Origin: Chrysomallon squamiferum
Taxonomy: Eukaryota; Mollusca; Gastropoda; Neomphalida; Peltospiridae
DNA: 40,000 nt
Direction of reading: 5' to 3'
Assembly (NCBI GenBank): GCA_012295275.1
Contig: CM022675.1
Span: 3,335,791-3,375,790, forward strand
Below the pieces are notes generated by a model that searched no databases, was not told where the DNA came from, and saw only the letters and a list, made by a program, of their open reading frames with translations. Below, in pieces: positions 10,606-23,811 of this stretch (positions are counted from its first letter, which is position 1; each line of letters begins with the position of its first letter). Both the position numbers and the translations under genes were made by a program.

Positions 10606-10810
10606 TAATAATAGTAGTAGTAGTAGTAGTAGTGGTAAGTAGTAGTAGTCATTAACAGTCGTATTAGTAGTAGTAATAGTGGTAGCAGTGGTAGTTGTTG
10701 TAGATTTAGTGATATGATAGTACCAGCAGTAGTGGTAGTAGTACTAGTAGAGGTAGTAATAGTAACAGTAGTGGTAGCAGTAGTAATAACAGTAGCAGTA
10801 GCAGTAACAA
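10606..10810. repeat. Imperfect (GTA)n trinucleotide repeat
   Basis: About 200 bases of GTA/TAG triplets interrupted by GTG, GCA and ACA variants, an old degenerating tract. Confidence 0.85.
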
Positions 10811-12415
10811 CAATGAATAAACCATTTTATTTCGTGTATGTTTGTGCATGTGTGTTTTTGTTCCTTTTTATAATTTTTCAAAGCTTTTAACACCTGAAGA
10901 AGAAAAATTCAAAAATAAAATCCAAATAATTCTATTAAAAATGCCATTTTCAATGCTGTTAAAATCTTCTGATAAAAAAAAAAAAATAATAATAATAAAA
11001 ATAATTAAAAATCAATGAAAATCTTTAATAATGTTAATTGGTCACTATTTTTGCCATTTTTAAGAAAACAAATTTGTATATACACAACAAAAAAATTACA
11101 AAAAAACAATCCATAATTTATTTGTTTTATTTTTTTAATTTTGTTTTTCAATATCAAAGTGGCAATATATATGTAACAACATTATTATTTTCCAGTTTAT
11201 AAAGTATACAAAATATTATTGCTGCATAGAAAGGGAAATAACTATAACAGTCAACAAGGGGAATAACTAACATCAAAGTGAGTAACTAATTTATTTATTT
11301 AATTATAATCTGGACAAAAGTAACAAATTCTCCCTGAACAGAGGAATCTAAATACACAATATATTTATAATTCATTTTAATTTATTTATACTACTCTGAA
11401 ATTAAGTTTCTAAAGAAACAAAAATTAGTCTTGTTCATTCTGGTTTGATTAGAAAAATTAATTCAAAAATTTTTAAAGTCTGCTACAGCATTTATATATT
11501 TATTTTTTAAAAATTCTTCATCATATTTACTGTTATTATTGTTAGCTTTTATTTTTTATTATTTTGTAATTCCACATGGTTACAGAATTTTTTTAATAAA
11601 AAAAAACAGAAACAAATATAATAATAGTAGTAGTAGTAGTAGTAGTATTGCAGTAGTAGCAGTAATAGTTGTAATAACAGTAATAATAAAAATATGTAAC
11701 ATATTTTATCCCTCTGTTAGCCAATACATAAATGTATTGAAATGAGCAGCTATCTAAATGTATGGGACTTGATTTTATTTTGTTCACAACCCTAACCTTG
11801 TTTTAGTAACAGAAAATACCATTTATTATTTACTGAATACAGTTAATCCCTAATCCAAGATAATCTCCTGTTTATCTTGGCAGACTTATCATATATAGGG
11901 ATTATTTCTTATGCTCAATCAGTGTTCATTTCTTAATATCTTCCAAATTAATCTTATAATACAGCTCCCAGTGACAGAATATGAATTAATGAATACTATC
12001 ATGTTTTGTTCATAACTGGTTTATTTACTTATATATAGCTAAGAGAAAAACAAATGGCTGTTACTTTACATTCATGAAAACATTAAAAAAAAAAAAAAAT
12101 AAGAAGTTATTTATTTGTTTATTTTAAATCTAAATTTTATATATATATTTAGATATACTAATTAAACGAAATGAATCCTACCAAAGAAAGAAAGAGCTGA
12201 ATATTTTGGCAATAAGTAAATGACACAAAGAGATTGTTTTGTTATTGTGATGTGTAATGTAAACTCAGGCAATGGTTTGAACAAATCACTGGATTATCTG
12301 AAAGAATTAAGAGATTATGTGATTTGTTAAAAGACTTTCTGTTGCTGAATGTGTAAGTAAGTATTTACCAATTACTGTTGGTTATGTTTTAGAAAAAAAA
12401 TGTTCTTGTTTTAGT

Positions 12416-12417
12416 GA

Positions 12418-12452
<35 letters not shown>
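12416..12452. repeat. (TG)n microsatellite
   Basis: GAGTGAGTG leads into about 15 TG dinucleotides and then a short TATA tract. Confidence 0.9.
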
Positions 12453-12455
<3 letters not shown>

Positions 12456-13451
12456 ATATATATATAAAGGAACATGATTTAAATCAAAAATAAGAAAACA
12501 AGCCAGAAAAGTAATTTGATATTAACAATTTTAATATTGACATCAAAAATAAAACTTATTATTATTATTAATTTTTTTCTAAAAAGCATGAAAGAAAGAA
12601 AATCCACAGGAAATAAAAGAAAAGAAAAAGAAAAAAAACCTGTACAACTGACTTCAACAATTTCCATAAAGATTTGAAAAAAAAAAACAATACAACAAAC
12701 AAAACAACTGCTAAATTGATATGCTACATGTAAGTATGAAGGGGAAAACACCAATTGTTCTTTTTTTTTTTTTTTTTCAATATTTAAAAACAAAACCACT
12801 ACATTAACTTCATTCTGTTTATATAATATAATAATCCAAGCAGCAATATCCTATCTTTTATACAAGTAAGCCAAACGCAAACCAACTAACAATTCAATGA
12901 CAAAATGTGTATGCAAATGAAATAGAAAAATACTGAAGCACAGAAGTATAAATGTTCCACAAAATTTACTTCATAATAATAAATAAACATTTAAACCAAA
13001 CGCACAGTTTTATAACTTTTTTTTCTTTTTTTCTTTTTTTTTAATAAGCAAAAAAATTTACAGAACAAAACACGACAATACTTAAGTGAAAAATTCCTGA
13101 AGATTTTCATGAGAAAATCAAATTTTATTAAAACCTGTGGACAAAAAAAAAAAAAAAAAAAAGAAAAAGAAATATAGAAAAGCCTGTTAGTTGAAATCAA
13201 AATCAAAATCAAAATATTCAGTTACAAACTGCTCATGCTTACTCATAATGAAAATGTGAGTACTCACATTATTACAAGAAAGATGGGGAAAGCACAAATT
13301 GTTTCATTATTTATTTAAAAAATATATAAAAAAAAAAAACCCCAACATTATTAACATTATTAACAATTACAACAAGAAAAAGCCAACAATTTTTATTTTT
13401 AAAAATCTAATACAATTCCCTAATTAGTGCAACTAGAATTCCAAGACTGAA

Positions 13452-13475
13452 ATAATGATAATAATAATAATAATG

Positions 13476-13533
<58 letters not shown>

Positions 13534-13540
13534 TAATAAT
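13452..13540. repeat. (AAT)n microsatellite
   Basis: Near-perfect AAT triplets with two GAT interruptions near the left end. Confidence 0.9.
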
Positions 13541-14296
13541 TTTTTAATCTGAAGAAAAATTAAGAACCCAAGCCTTCTGGTTTGATCATCACTTTAAATC
13601 TCTCTCTGTCTTTTTCATATGTTGACATTTAAAAATGTATTTGCTATTTTTGTTTCATTTTTTAATTTTTTTTTTTTTTTTTATTTTTCTGGCTAACATA
13701 ATCCTGATATATAAAACAATTATTTCTTTAGCACTGTTTTATCATTATTCTAACCGCTGACATTAAAAATATTTTTTAAAAGAAAACTAACGACAAAACT
13801 CAACAAAGAAATTAGAATAATTTAACTGTTTTTGTTTGTATTCATTCTGTTGTTAAGTTTTTATAGTACATTCAAAACAAATTAATACAGAGTAAATTTC
13901 TGTTAATAATTTTAATTCAATTAAAAATAGAACAAGTAAGACATTCTGTTAAAAAAATATTTTTTTAGCAGTGTTTCACATAATTATTATCTTTTTTCTT
14001 TTCCATTTTTCTTTTCTTTTTTTTTTTTATTTATTTAAAAAAAAAATAAAAAAATAAAATATGTTATCTATATAAGAGTAAAACTACAATTTTACAGTTC
14101 CTGTTCTAAATAAATAAATGTTGTTGAATAATTTAATATATATATATATATATAGACTTTCTTGTGTTTTCTTTATTTTTTCTTTTATCATTTTAAAATA
14201 CAATTTGAAAATCAAACTCATAAAAAATTAGAAAAAAAAAAAAGAAAACACTTGGAAAATAAAAAATAAACTTGCAGTAACAAGTAACAGTCAGAC

Positions 14297-14297
<1 letters not shown>

Positions 14298-14331
<34 letters not shown>

Positions 14332-14367
14332 GTTATCATCACCATCATCATCTTCATCATCATCATC
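14298..14367. repeat. (TTA)n followed by (TCA)n
   Basis: Compound trinucleotide tract inside the probable 3' UTR of the nebulin-family gene, about 180 bases from the stop codon. Confidence 0.9.
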
Positions 14368-14544
14368 GTAAGATTTTAAAAAGTTTTTTTACCATGACAT
14401 CCTAAAAGTGTAAAAAATTTGAAAACCAATTATCTACATACACTTTCCCGTCAATAAAACTTTCTGTGTTAAACTTTACATCAAACCAGCGGCCTAGGCT
14501 TAGCTAGAACAATTTAACGGCAACATCGTCAACAATGTGACGCC

Positions 14545-14721
14545 CTAGTTGATGCGCTCGACGTAGTTGGACGGCAGCATTCCGTGCTGCCCCGTTCGCT
14601 CGACCACGCCCGTCATCCAGCCCTGGTCCACCGGCTCGCACAGAATGATGATGTCACCATCCATGAAACTAACCTCATCCTCGTCACCGGCCGTGTAGTC
14701 GTACATTGCCTTGCACACCAT
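14545..14721 (-). CDS. Terminal exon: SH3 domain
   Basis: 59 codons including stop TAG (minus strand at 14547-14545). It reads [19 protein letters not shown], then [37 protein letters not shown]. It has all SH3 hallmarks: ALYDY-like AMYDY, the acidic RT loop DEDEVSF, the Trp of GWM, and the Pro and Tyr of LPSNYV. The DEDEVSF and GMLP(S/A)NY words are typical of LASP/nebulin SH3 domains. The acceptor is CGCTGACAG (14730-14722), phase 0. Confidence 0.96.
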   Translation of the reverse strand: MVCKAMYDYTAGDEDEVSFMDGDIIILCEPVDQGWMTGVVERTGQHGMLPSNYVERIN

Positions 14722-17700
14722 CTGTCAGCGAGAGAGAGAGAGGGAAAGAATGAATGAATGAACGAATGAATGAATGAAAAATTAAATTTGATAAACTAAT
14801 TAACACAAATGAAGAATCAAATGAAAGAAATTTCATTTTAATTTTAGTCTTTATTTAAATTATTATTTTATTTATTTATTATTATTATTATTATTTCTAT
14901 AATCATCATCATGGTCATCATCATTATCATTATTTGCAACAAAAACCTCTTCTACTCACAGACAATGAGCAGAAAGTAATTTTTTTATCTGTACACTCCC
15001 ATGCACAGGAAAACACAACATGATCTGCATACGTAAAGAATTTACAACAAAACCATTCCACACCCAACAAAATCAGAAACAAATCAATAAAAGATGATGA
15101 TATGAAACTGTATCATTTAATCCACATCATTCTCACTGCAACTTTCATCTGTAATTCATAATCATACTTCTTTATACTTCTACAACTTCAGTATAGACTA
15201 TCTGAGAAAACAAAGACTGTGGATGTGACCACGATGGTTCTAACTTCCTCTACGTATTTACCCCTTTGTTTGCATATGGGTCTGCAGCGCGCTGTGGTGG
15301 CTGTTGTTGTGGTGGTGGTACATACTGTTGAGGTGGTGGTTGTTGTGCTGCTGAAATGGCAACGTAAACATTGTGTTATATTTCTAATACGTTATAAAAT
15401 ATTAAATACTAAATTAAAAGCGATTTTTTTTTTTTTTTTTGTATTTTTGTAATGGCAGTTATTATTAATTAATAAAAATAATAAAATGTTGTAACTGAGT
15501 ATACTCCATTTGTGTTTCTCTTTGACACACATATACACATTACTCACAAACACACAGTTATGTTTTTTTTTTAATTTTTAATATAAAAATAATATGTTCA
15601 TTATTATTATTTGTTATTATTATTTTTATTATTCATTTTATCTCTGTACTGTTACTTTTCTTTTTAATTATTTATAGTTTGTATATTTAATATTAAAAAT
15701 ACTTTTCACTTTGTCAACAGTTTATGTAGGAAAACCAAAAAATTCATTCACAAGACATTTAGAGAAAAATAATAACAGTGAAAATAATACTAATAATTAA
15801 CAATTTAAAAAACATGACAATGAAAAAAAATACAGTCATCTCCATTTCAAATCTGTCTTCTAATTTCAGACATCAGACATAAATAAAATAACATGCAGAA
15901 TAAAAACTTTTTCTAAAAATAATAATAAAAACAAATAAAGAGAAAAAACTTTATTTCAGTAGTATTTGTAAACTGATAAAACATTTATAAAAGATTTTAA
16001 AAATTAAAAAAAGAAATTATAAATTAAATAAGTAAATGAATAATAATAAAAATATATAAATAAATAAAGTATGTTTCCACTTTTAATTTTAAGAACACAA
16101 TGCAAGTGTTCGAGCATTATATTCTATATAAAAAAAAACAGAAAAAAACAAACAGGATTTCACACTGGAAATCCATATAAACAATAAATTTAAAAAATAA
16201 TGACACCAAACAAGAACATTACTCATGTATTATGTTTATTTTTTTAAAATACTTTTTTATTACTTCTTAATATATTTATTTTCTTTAATTTAATTTATTT
16301 ATTATTTTTATTTTTTATTTTAATACAAGGGACAGCAGAGTAAGTAATAAACTTTTCAGCAATTCAAACCAGTATTTTTCAATAAAAACACAAAATATAA
16401 TCACAGCAAGAAATAGTATAAACCAAACTTGACTTCTAACCTATACTGAATAATAATAATAATAAGAATAATAAGAATAATAAGAATAATAATAATAAAA
16501 TTAAAATTAAAATTAAGAAAAATAAATAAATAAAGAGAAAGAAAAGAAAAGAAAAAGAGGCTTTATGCAAATTAACTTCAAAAGTATCTACATCATTTTT
16601 CACATCTCTAGAAACTCTTCTTTTCCAAAATGCATCTCACTCTTTGTAATAGCTTACATCATTACTTAAATTTTAATTATTTCACAACTGTGTCTTCAAC
16701 AATGTTTCAACTGAAATCTGAACACATTAAAACTGTTAATTAAAAAAATAAATAAATAAAAAAACTTTTTCACAGAGAAATAAAAACCCACTCCACTAGT
16801 TATTCTTATTACTATTAACAGCTAAAATCACTTATAAAGACCTTCTCCTGAACAGCAGAGCATGAACCTAACTAATTTTAGAATACTAAAAGAAAAATAA
16901 AATGGCTCAAACAGTGCCTCAGCAAGGTTTGATCCTGCAGTCTGTTTGTCTGCAAGTCAGTGTATAGCACTGAGCTGCACAGCTTGTTTCTGTTATACAA
17001 ATTAGTCTGGAGTGCAGTTAGTAATAAACAGAAGCAGTTGTTACATTAGTTTGCAGTTACGTTAGTTAAAATAAAAATATGTGTTACTTTGCATATATAT
17101 AAAAAGAAAATTCAAAACCTAAAAAGATATTTGAAACAAAAACCCTGATCCATCCCAGAAAAAAAAGAAAAAAAAGTAAAACAAAAAAGAAAGAAAATCT
17201 TGACAAAAATATGATTAATTTCTATCATTAATGTTGTATATAAATTGAAATAAAATTAAACATTTGTTTAATGACATCACTAGAACACATTGATTAATTT
17301 TCTATCTTCAGTCATTTTATATCAAACACTTTTTTAATGACATCACTAGAACAGATTGATTAATTTTCTATCTTCAGTTATTTTATATCAAACACTTTTT
17401 TAATGACATCACTAGAACACATTGATTAATTTTCTATCTTCAGTCATTTTATATCAAACACTTTTTTAATGACATCACTAGAACAGATTGATTAATTTTC
17501 TATCTTCAGTTATTTTATATCAAACACTTTTTTAATGACATCACTAGAACACATTGATTAATTTTCTATCTTCAGTCATTTTATATCAAACACTTTTTTA
17601 ATGACATCACTAGAACACATTGATTAATTTTCTATCTTCAGTCATTTTATATCAAACACTTTTTTAATGACATCACTAGAACACATTGATTAATTATACT

Positions 17701-19625
17701 GATGTTACAACTGGTGATGATAACATTACTCTACACTACATCATGAAGGATGTTATGACTGGTGATGATAACATTACTCTACACTACATCATGAAGGATG
17801 TTACAACTGGTGATGATAACATTACTCTACACTACATCATGAAGGATGTTACGACTGGTGATGATAACATTACTCTACACTACATCATGAAGGATGTTAC
17901 GACTGGTGATGATAACATTACTCTACACTACATCATGAAGGATGTTACGACTGGTGATGATAACAACATTACTCTACACTACCTCACAAAGGATGTTACG
18001 ACTGGTGATGATAACATTACTCTACACTACATCATGAAAGATGTTACGACTGGTGATGATAACAACATTACACTACATCACAAAGGATGTTACGACTGGT
18101 GATGATAACAACATTACTCTACACTACATCACAAAGGATGTTACGACTGGTGATGATAACAACATTACACTACATCATGAAGGATGTTACGACTGGTGAT
18201 GATAACGGCACTATACTACATCAAGGAGGACGTTGCGACGGCCGATGCTGTAAAAACAACGTTAAAACAGAGAACTTACGAGGCTGGTGGAAGGCCTGCT
18301 GCTGAGGTGGGGGGGCGGGGTAGTTACCCGTAATGGAGCCAAACCTTTCGTTCAGGGGGTCATAGTCTGCGATAGACCCAGGCTGGCGACGTCCCATTCC
18401 ATTTTGTACTGAAACACAGAGTTGAAATAGAAGCAGGCTGTTAGATTGGCTTGCACAACACACAACACAGCAGTCTTCAAAACAACACTCAAATAACAAA
18501 ACTTTAAATCAAAGAAAAGGTACAAAGCCAAAATAACAGTCAAATACAAAAAAAAAAATTTAAAAGGTTCAAAGTGAAAATAACATTAAAATAAAAAGAT
18601 ATACATTAAAAATTAAAAAAGATTCAAAGCAAAAATAACACTCAAAATTTAAAAAAAATTGTTTTTAAGTACAAAGCAAAAATAACACTAAAAGTTAATT
18701 AAAAAAAAGATAAAATAACAAATAAATAGAAAAAAAAAATTATGAATATTAATAAAAGGTTATAAAAAAATTGTAAATAAATATGTATGAAATAAATAAA
18801 TATAAATAAATAATTGTAACAAAACAAAATTTTAAAAATAGTTAAGAAATAAAATTAATATTAAAAAAAATTAAATAATTGCTGCTAACAAATAAATATA
18901 AAAAAAAAAAAAAAAAAAATTTAAAAAAAAAAGATTAAAAAAGAAAAAAGAAGCAAATATGAGAGAAAAGCCTACCTAAGCATTAACAGATTAAAATATA
19001 TTTATAAATAAATAAATAAATAAAATACTTTTTCTAAAAAACACGTACAAAGAAATAAAAAGTAAAATACTAATATTAAAAAAAAAAGAATGGATATTAA
19101 CTGTATTTACTTAAAGAAAAATAAATACTACTAATAAAATTTTTTAAAAATTTTTAAAAATATTTATAAAATTAAAAATTCAAACTAGTAAGAATATGTC
19201 AATGCGAATTAATTATATGTAACACTTTTGTCAATTTAATACTGTTATTGCATCTTTAAATATATATAAAATAAATACTGACTATTTTTAATATTTTTTA
19301 ATACTATATTGCAAGTTAGTTATTAATGTGTATTTGTGTGTGGATATATATATATATAAATACTGGTGCAAAACTGAGAAAAAAACATTTTAGAACAAAA
19401 GAAGAAAAAAAGATCAAACAAATACCAAAGTAATATATTAATGTATAATTTAAAGTATGAAAAAATATAAAAAATGCTAATGTAATCCCTTTTTTGCTAC
19501 AACCAGTAAGAATAAAGTAAATAAATGTTGAATCAGACTGATATGAATAAATTATTACTTAATTATTATGTTGTATTTTATATTCGTAACTCATATATTT
19601 TAATCATAATGTTCTGTTAAATAAC

Positions 19626-19661
<36 letters not shown>

Positions 19662-20111
19662 CACAACAATAATAATAATAAAAAAATAATAATAAAAAAA
19701 AAAAAAAATAAAAGTGATAAAGCAAGAAAGAAAAAGAAAGAAAGAAAGAAAACCGGAAAAAAAAAATAAAAAAAGAGAAAGAAAGAAAAAAAAGCAAAAA
19801 TTAATAATAACAAAATGATTGTAATAATAAATTATTAAATTAAATATAATCTGTGGAATTATTTTCTGTTAAAACAATTAATAGATTAATTAATTCTTAT
19901 TGTTAATTTTACAGCCCCACTCCACAACACTTTAAGATTGAGGATGGAATTTTTATATTTATCTGTTAAAGGATGTCTGTTACAAATAGCTTAAATGTAT
20001 TTTGTATACTTCCAATTTATTTTAATTACTCATGGCTGCCAAACTGTGCTAATAATAAAGTGTATCAAGAAATCAAGACAACTGTCATTTTTAAAATTAT
20101 TATTGTAAAAT

Positions 20112-20165
<54 letters not shown>

Positions 20166-20632
20166 ACCCTGAAAGACTGAGTATATTGATGCAAAGTTAC
20201 CATATTAAGTAAGGAATTATTTTACATTTAAAAAAAAAAAATAATAATAAAAAAATTTAAAAAGTCACATCATAGTTGACAGTAGAACTAAAAACATTTA
20301 TAAAAACCTGTTCTACAGATATGGTTTATTATTATTATTATTATAAAAATCTGGTTGCCATAAATGAATAAAATTAAATTTTGGAAATATGCAAAAATAA
20401 TTAAATCAGTAGAAATACACTTAAAAACGCAGACTTCAAGCAGACATTAGCTTCAGCTAAGCAAAAGAAATTAGCACATTTTAATTATGATTTCCCTCTG
20501 TGATGATCTGTTAAAATGATAATGATGATGATGATGATGGAATATTTAAGATTTTTATTATTAAAATTAATTATAGAGGTTGTTAGTTTGGATATTTCAG
20601 TTGTTGATTCTCTGTATTGAAAATCTATTTCA

Positions 20633-20664
<32 letters not shown>

Positions 20665-20712
20665 GCCTTATATTACAAAAAAATACATTTAAATAGAATT
20701 TATTTATTTAAT

Positions 20713-20751
<39 letters not shown>

Positions 20752-21677
20752 CTGGTTTATTTATTCTACTGCCATTCCTTTTGATCCAAGTCAACTTTAT
20801 TCTTTTAACTATTTCATTCAACTTCTAAATTAACTGAAAACCTCAATGTTATCTTTCTAACTAAAAATAAACAATTCAATAACTGATTGTCTCAATTCCT
20901 TCAGTAATGTTGCCAACAATATATTACTCAAAATCTGTCTTGCTTATTTCAGTCGTATAACTGAGTAACTTAATTACTGAATGAGTTAGTATTATTTTAA
21001 AATCAATTTCTTGATTATTTCACTTTTATTACTCATTAACTTGATAATTTACTGACTGAGTTGATGTTATTTTAAAATTAGCTCAATTTCTGGTCTAATT
21101 CAGTTTCAACAACTCAGTAACTTTATAATTCACTGAATGACTTTATATTTTAAAGTTAAATCTCAGTGACTTGATTATTTCAGTTCCCTTATTCAGTTGT
21201 GTAGTAATTTTACTCACTGAAACTCAGTTTCTTCTTTAGTTCAGTCTTATAACCAAGAATCTTGATAAACAGCTACATAGTTTTATAATTTACAAAAACA
21301 TATTACTCAACAACCTGATATTTTAATTTCTAAATTCAAGATCTTGTTTCAGTTATGCAATTCAGTAATTTAATAATTTTCTTTAACAATATTTCACTCA
21401 GATAATTTAACTGAGACTCAACAACTTGATACATTTGATACATTTGATATTGAGCTATAAAAAGCCAGCTCAGACAAAAGATCCCAGGAAAGCTTTTTTC
21501 CACAAAATCAAAATAAAATTAAAAACACTTACTCTCTTCATCATACTCTGGTTTTTGGTGTTCATCTAAATACACAGTTCAACTTGAATATTTGTGTTTT
21601 ATATCTGATTTATACAGCTGAGATACACCATGTAGATGCAGTTTGCAGGTATGTGTGTGTGTTGTATGTATGTGTGT

Positions 21678-21724
<47 letters not shown>

Positions 21725-21797
21725 TGTAGATATAAACATATACATATACACACATATAGAGATGTGTCTCTATTATCTGTGAATCTATATGCATTCT

Positions 21798-21830
<33 letters not shown>

Positions 21831-22064
21831 CAGCGTTTTTTGTTGTAATTTGTATTAAAAATTAAATATTGAGAGGAATTGATTTTCCTGGATACTGTTG
21901 TTAAACTGTACATAAACTGTTATTTCTTGTATTTTTATTTGTAAATGTTTATCTTCTTTTGTAAACAAATGTAAAATAATTCATCTTTTTTTTTCTTCTG
22001 TAAACAGTTATGTCTACATCCGTTTTTATCTTTTATCTTTCTTTCATTTTTTCTATTTCTCTTT

Positions 22065-22101
<37 letters not shown>

Positions 22102-22143
22102 TACCTTTAAGATATTCAGCTCTGTCCTTATTTGTAATCTGTG

Positions 22144-22177
<34 letters not shown>

Positions 22178-23748
22178 TATATCTATTTGTTTTTCAAATG
22201 TTTAATAAATCATATGAATAAATATGGAATTCTTAAAGATAATTGTAAATTATTATGCTTATTTCAATGTTTATTTGTAAACTGAATGCAATAAGACATT
22301 TTCTTATAAACCACAAGTTAAAAATACTTTTGATTTAAACTATTGTGCACCTGTAATTTGTCACGAATTAAACTTTCTATTTATAAACTGTCATGTATTT
22401 TGCATTTTGCATTTTGACTATGTATATGTAAATTATATTTATATTTATAAACTATACCTAACTCAACATTTTATTTACAAACTGTGATGTAAATTACATT
22501 TTTGCAATTTGACTGTGTATATGTAAATAATAAGTAATTAACTTTTTTATTTATAAACTTTGACGTAAACTATATTCAGTAATCTGACCATGAAAATTAC
22601 AATAAATAATTTAACTTTTAATATACACACTGAGATGTGTAAACTCCTGTGTAATTCGACTCTCTATTTGTAAACTGCGTGTAATTCAACTCTGTATTTG
22701 TAAACTGCGTGTAATTCAACTCTGTATTTGTAAACTGCGTGTAATTCAACTCTCTATTTGTAAACTGCGTGTAATTCAACTCTGTATTTGTAAACTCCGT
22801 GTAATTCGACTCTGTATTTGTAAACTGCGTGTAATTCAACTCTGTATTTGTAAACTCCGTGTAATTCAACTCTCTATTTGTAAACTGCGTGTAATTCAAC
22901 TCTGTATTTGTAAACTCCGTGTAATTCGACTCTCTATTTGTAAACTGCGTGTAATTCAACTCTCTATTTGTAAACTGCGTGTAATTCAACTCTGTATTTG
23001 TAAACTTCGAGTAATTCAACTCTGTAAACATCTGCTTTGACCATCTCACCTTGCCCTGCTTTAGAATCGTAAACGACGTTGGACGTTTGTTTGGCCGAAT
23101 ATGGGGAACTAACGTTGTCCTTCTGGCTATAATCATTCACCTTACTTGCCTGGCGATGCTGCAGTCGGCCAGCTACAAGAATCATGCAAAAAAAAAAACA
23201 GAACTCAAAAAAACACAAAAAAACCACAAAATAAAATCACATAATGCAAACACACAAGCAAATACCACAGAGCTCTCCCTTTACAAGAATTACGTGACCA
23301 GAAATAATTTTAATTTTCCATTTTCTTTTGTAACATTTTTATTATTTTTTATTTATTTATTTATTTATTTTTTATTATATATTTTTTTTAAACTTTTACT
23401 TGTTTTATTTTCTGTTATTTTTGTTTTCATTTTTTTTTTCTTTTACCTAATGTATTTGGATTCTAGTTTAATAATGTATCAACACGTCTCTGATAATGCA
23501 AAGGGAGAGCACTGCTGGGATGAGTGTAAAATGTTTGCACGAGTTGCAGCCCTTGATGAAGAATATAAGCATATTACAAATGAAATAATAAGAATAAAAA
23601 ATAATATTAATAAAAAAACAAGACTACAGTTTTGTTTATTTAAAAAAATTAAAAAAATAAAAATAAAATAAAAATAAATATAAATAAATAAATAAATAAA
23701 AGTTCTCTTTCCATATCACAATATGCTGTTCTTTTAAAAATAGTAATG

Positions 23749-23811
<63 letters not shown>

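Larger units (their letters stand above)
8230..14544 (-). other. Long AT-rich non-coding stretch: possible 3' UTR of the nebulin-family gene plus intergenic DNA
   Basis: I saw no exon with domain-like content on either strand. The stretch holds many A or T runs, an imperfect GTA/TAG repeat (10606-10810), (TG)n (12416-12452), (AAT)n (13452-13540) and (TTA)n/(TCA)n (14298-14367). The stop codon of the SH3 exon is at 14545-14547, so the right part is 3' UTR. How far the UTR extends is unknown. Confidence 0.5.
15351..18279 (-). other. Intron between linker exons, with a SINE-like head and two minisatellites
   Basis: About 2.9 kb. It is AT-rich with a tRNA-like segment (16895-16990), a 66-bp array (17265-17690) and a 48-bp array (17690-18230). 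No further exon was recognised. The donor is GTAAGT at 18279-18274. Confidence 0.75.
18409..23049 (-). other. Large intron (4.6 kb), AT-rich with several repeat arrays
   Basis: No exon was recognised on either strand. It holds (AAT)n at 19622-19690, (TA)n at 20119-20162, (AAT)n and (TTTA)n at 20637-20752, a degenerate ~80-bp repeat at about 20930-21300, (TG)n at 21652-21722, (CA)n at 22066-22099, (TA)n at 22146-22174 and the 30-bp array. Confidence 0.75.

Noticed and set aside
16895-16990. Functional tRNA gene on the minus strand
   Set aside because: A and B boxes are present, but no anticodon stem or paired acceptor stem could be drawn.
17686-18102. 138-codon plus-strand open frame with a 16-residue repeat ([16 protein letters not shown])
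   Set aside because: The array period is a multiple of three, so any frame without a stop in one unit stays open. Units of 48 and 51 bases, no splice context, and its position inside a minus-strand intron argue for a minisatellite.
22618-23136. 172-codon minus-strand open frame of [10 protein letters not shown] repeats
   Set aside because: It is the 30-bp intronic array read through, and overlaps the real exon 23050-23172 in a different frame.
23051-23671. 206-codon plus-strand open frame
   Set aside because: Antisense to a well-supported linker exon, then Lys/Asn/Phe-rich low-complexity sequence; no plus-strand splice or domain evidence.
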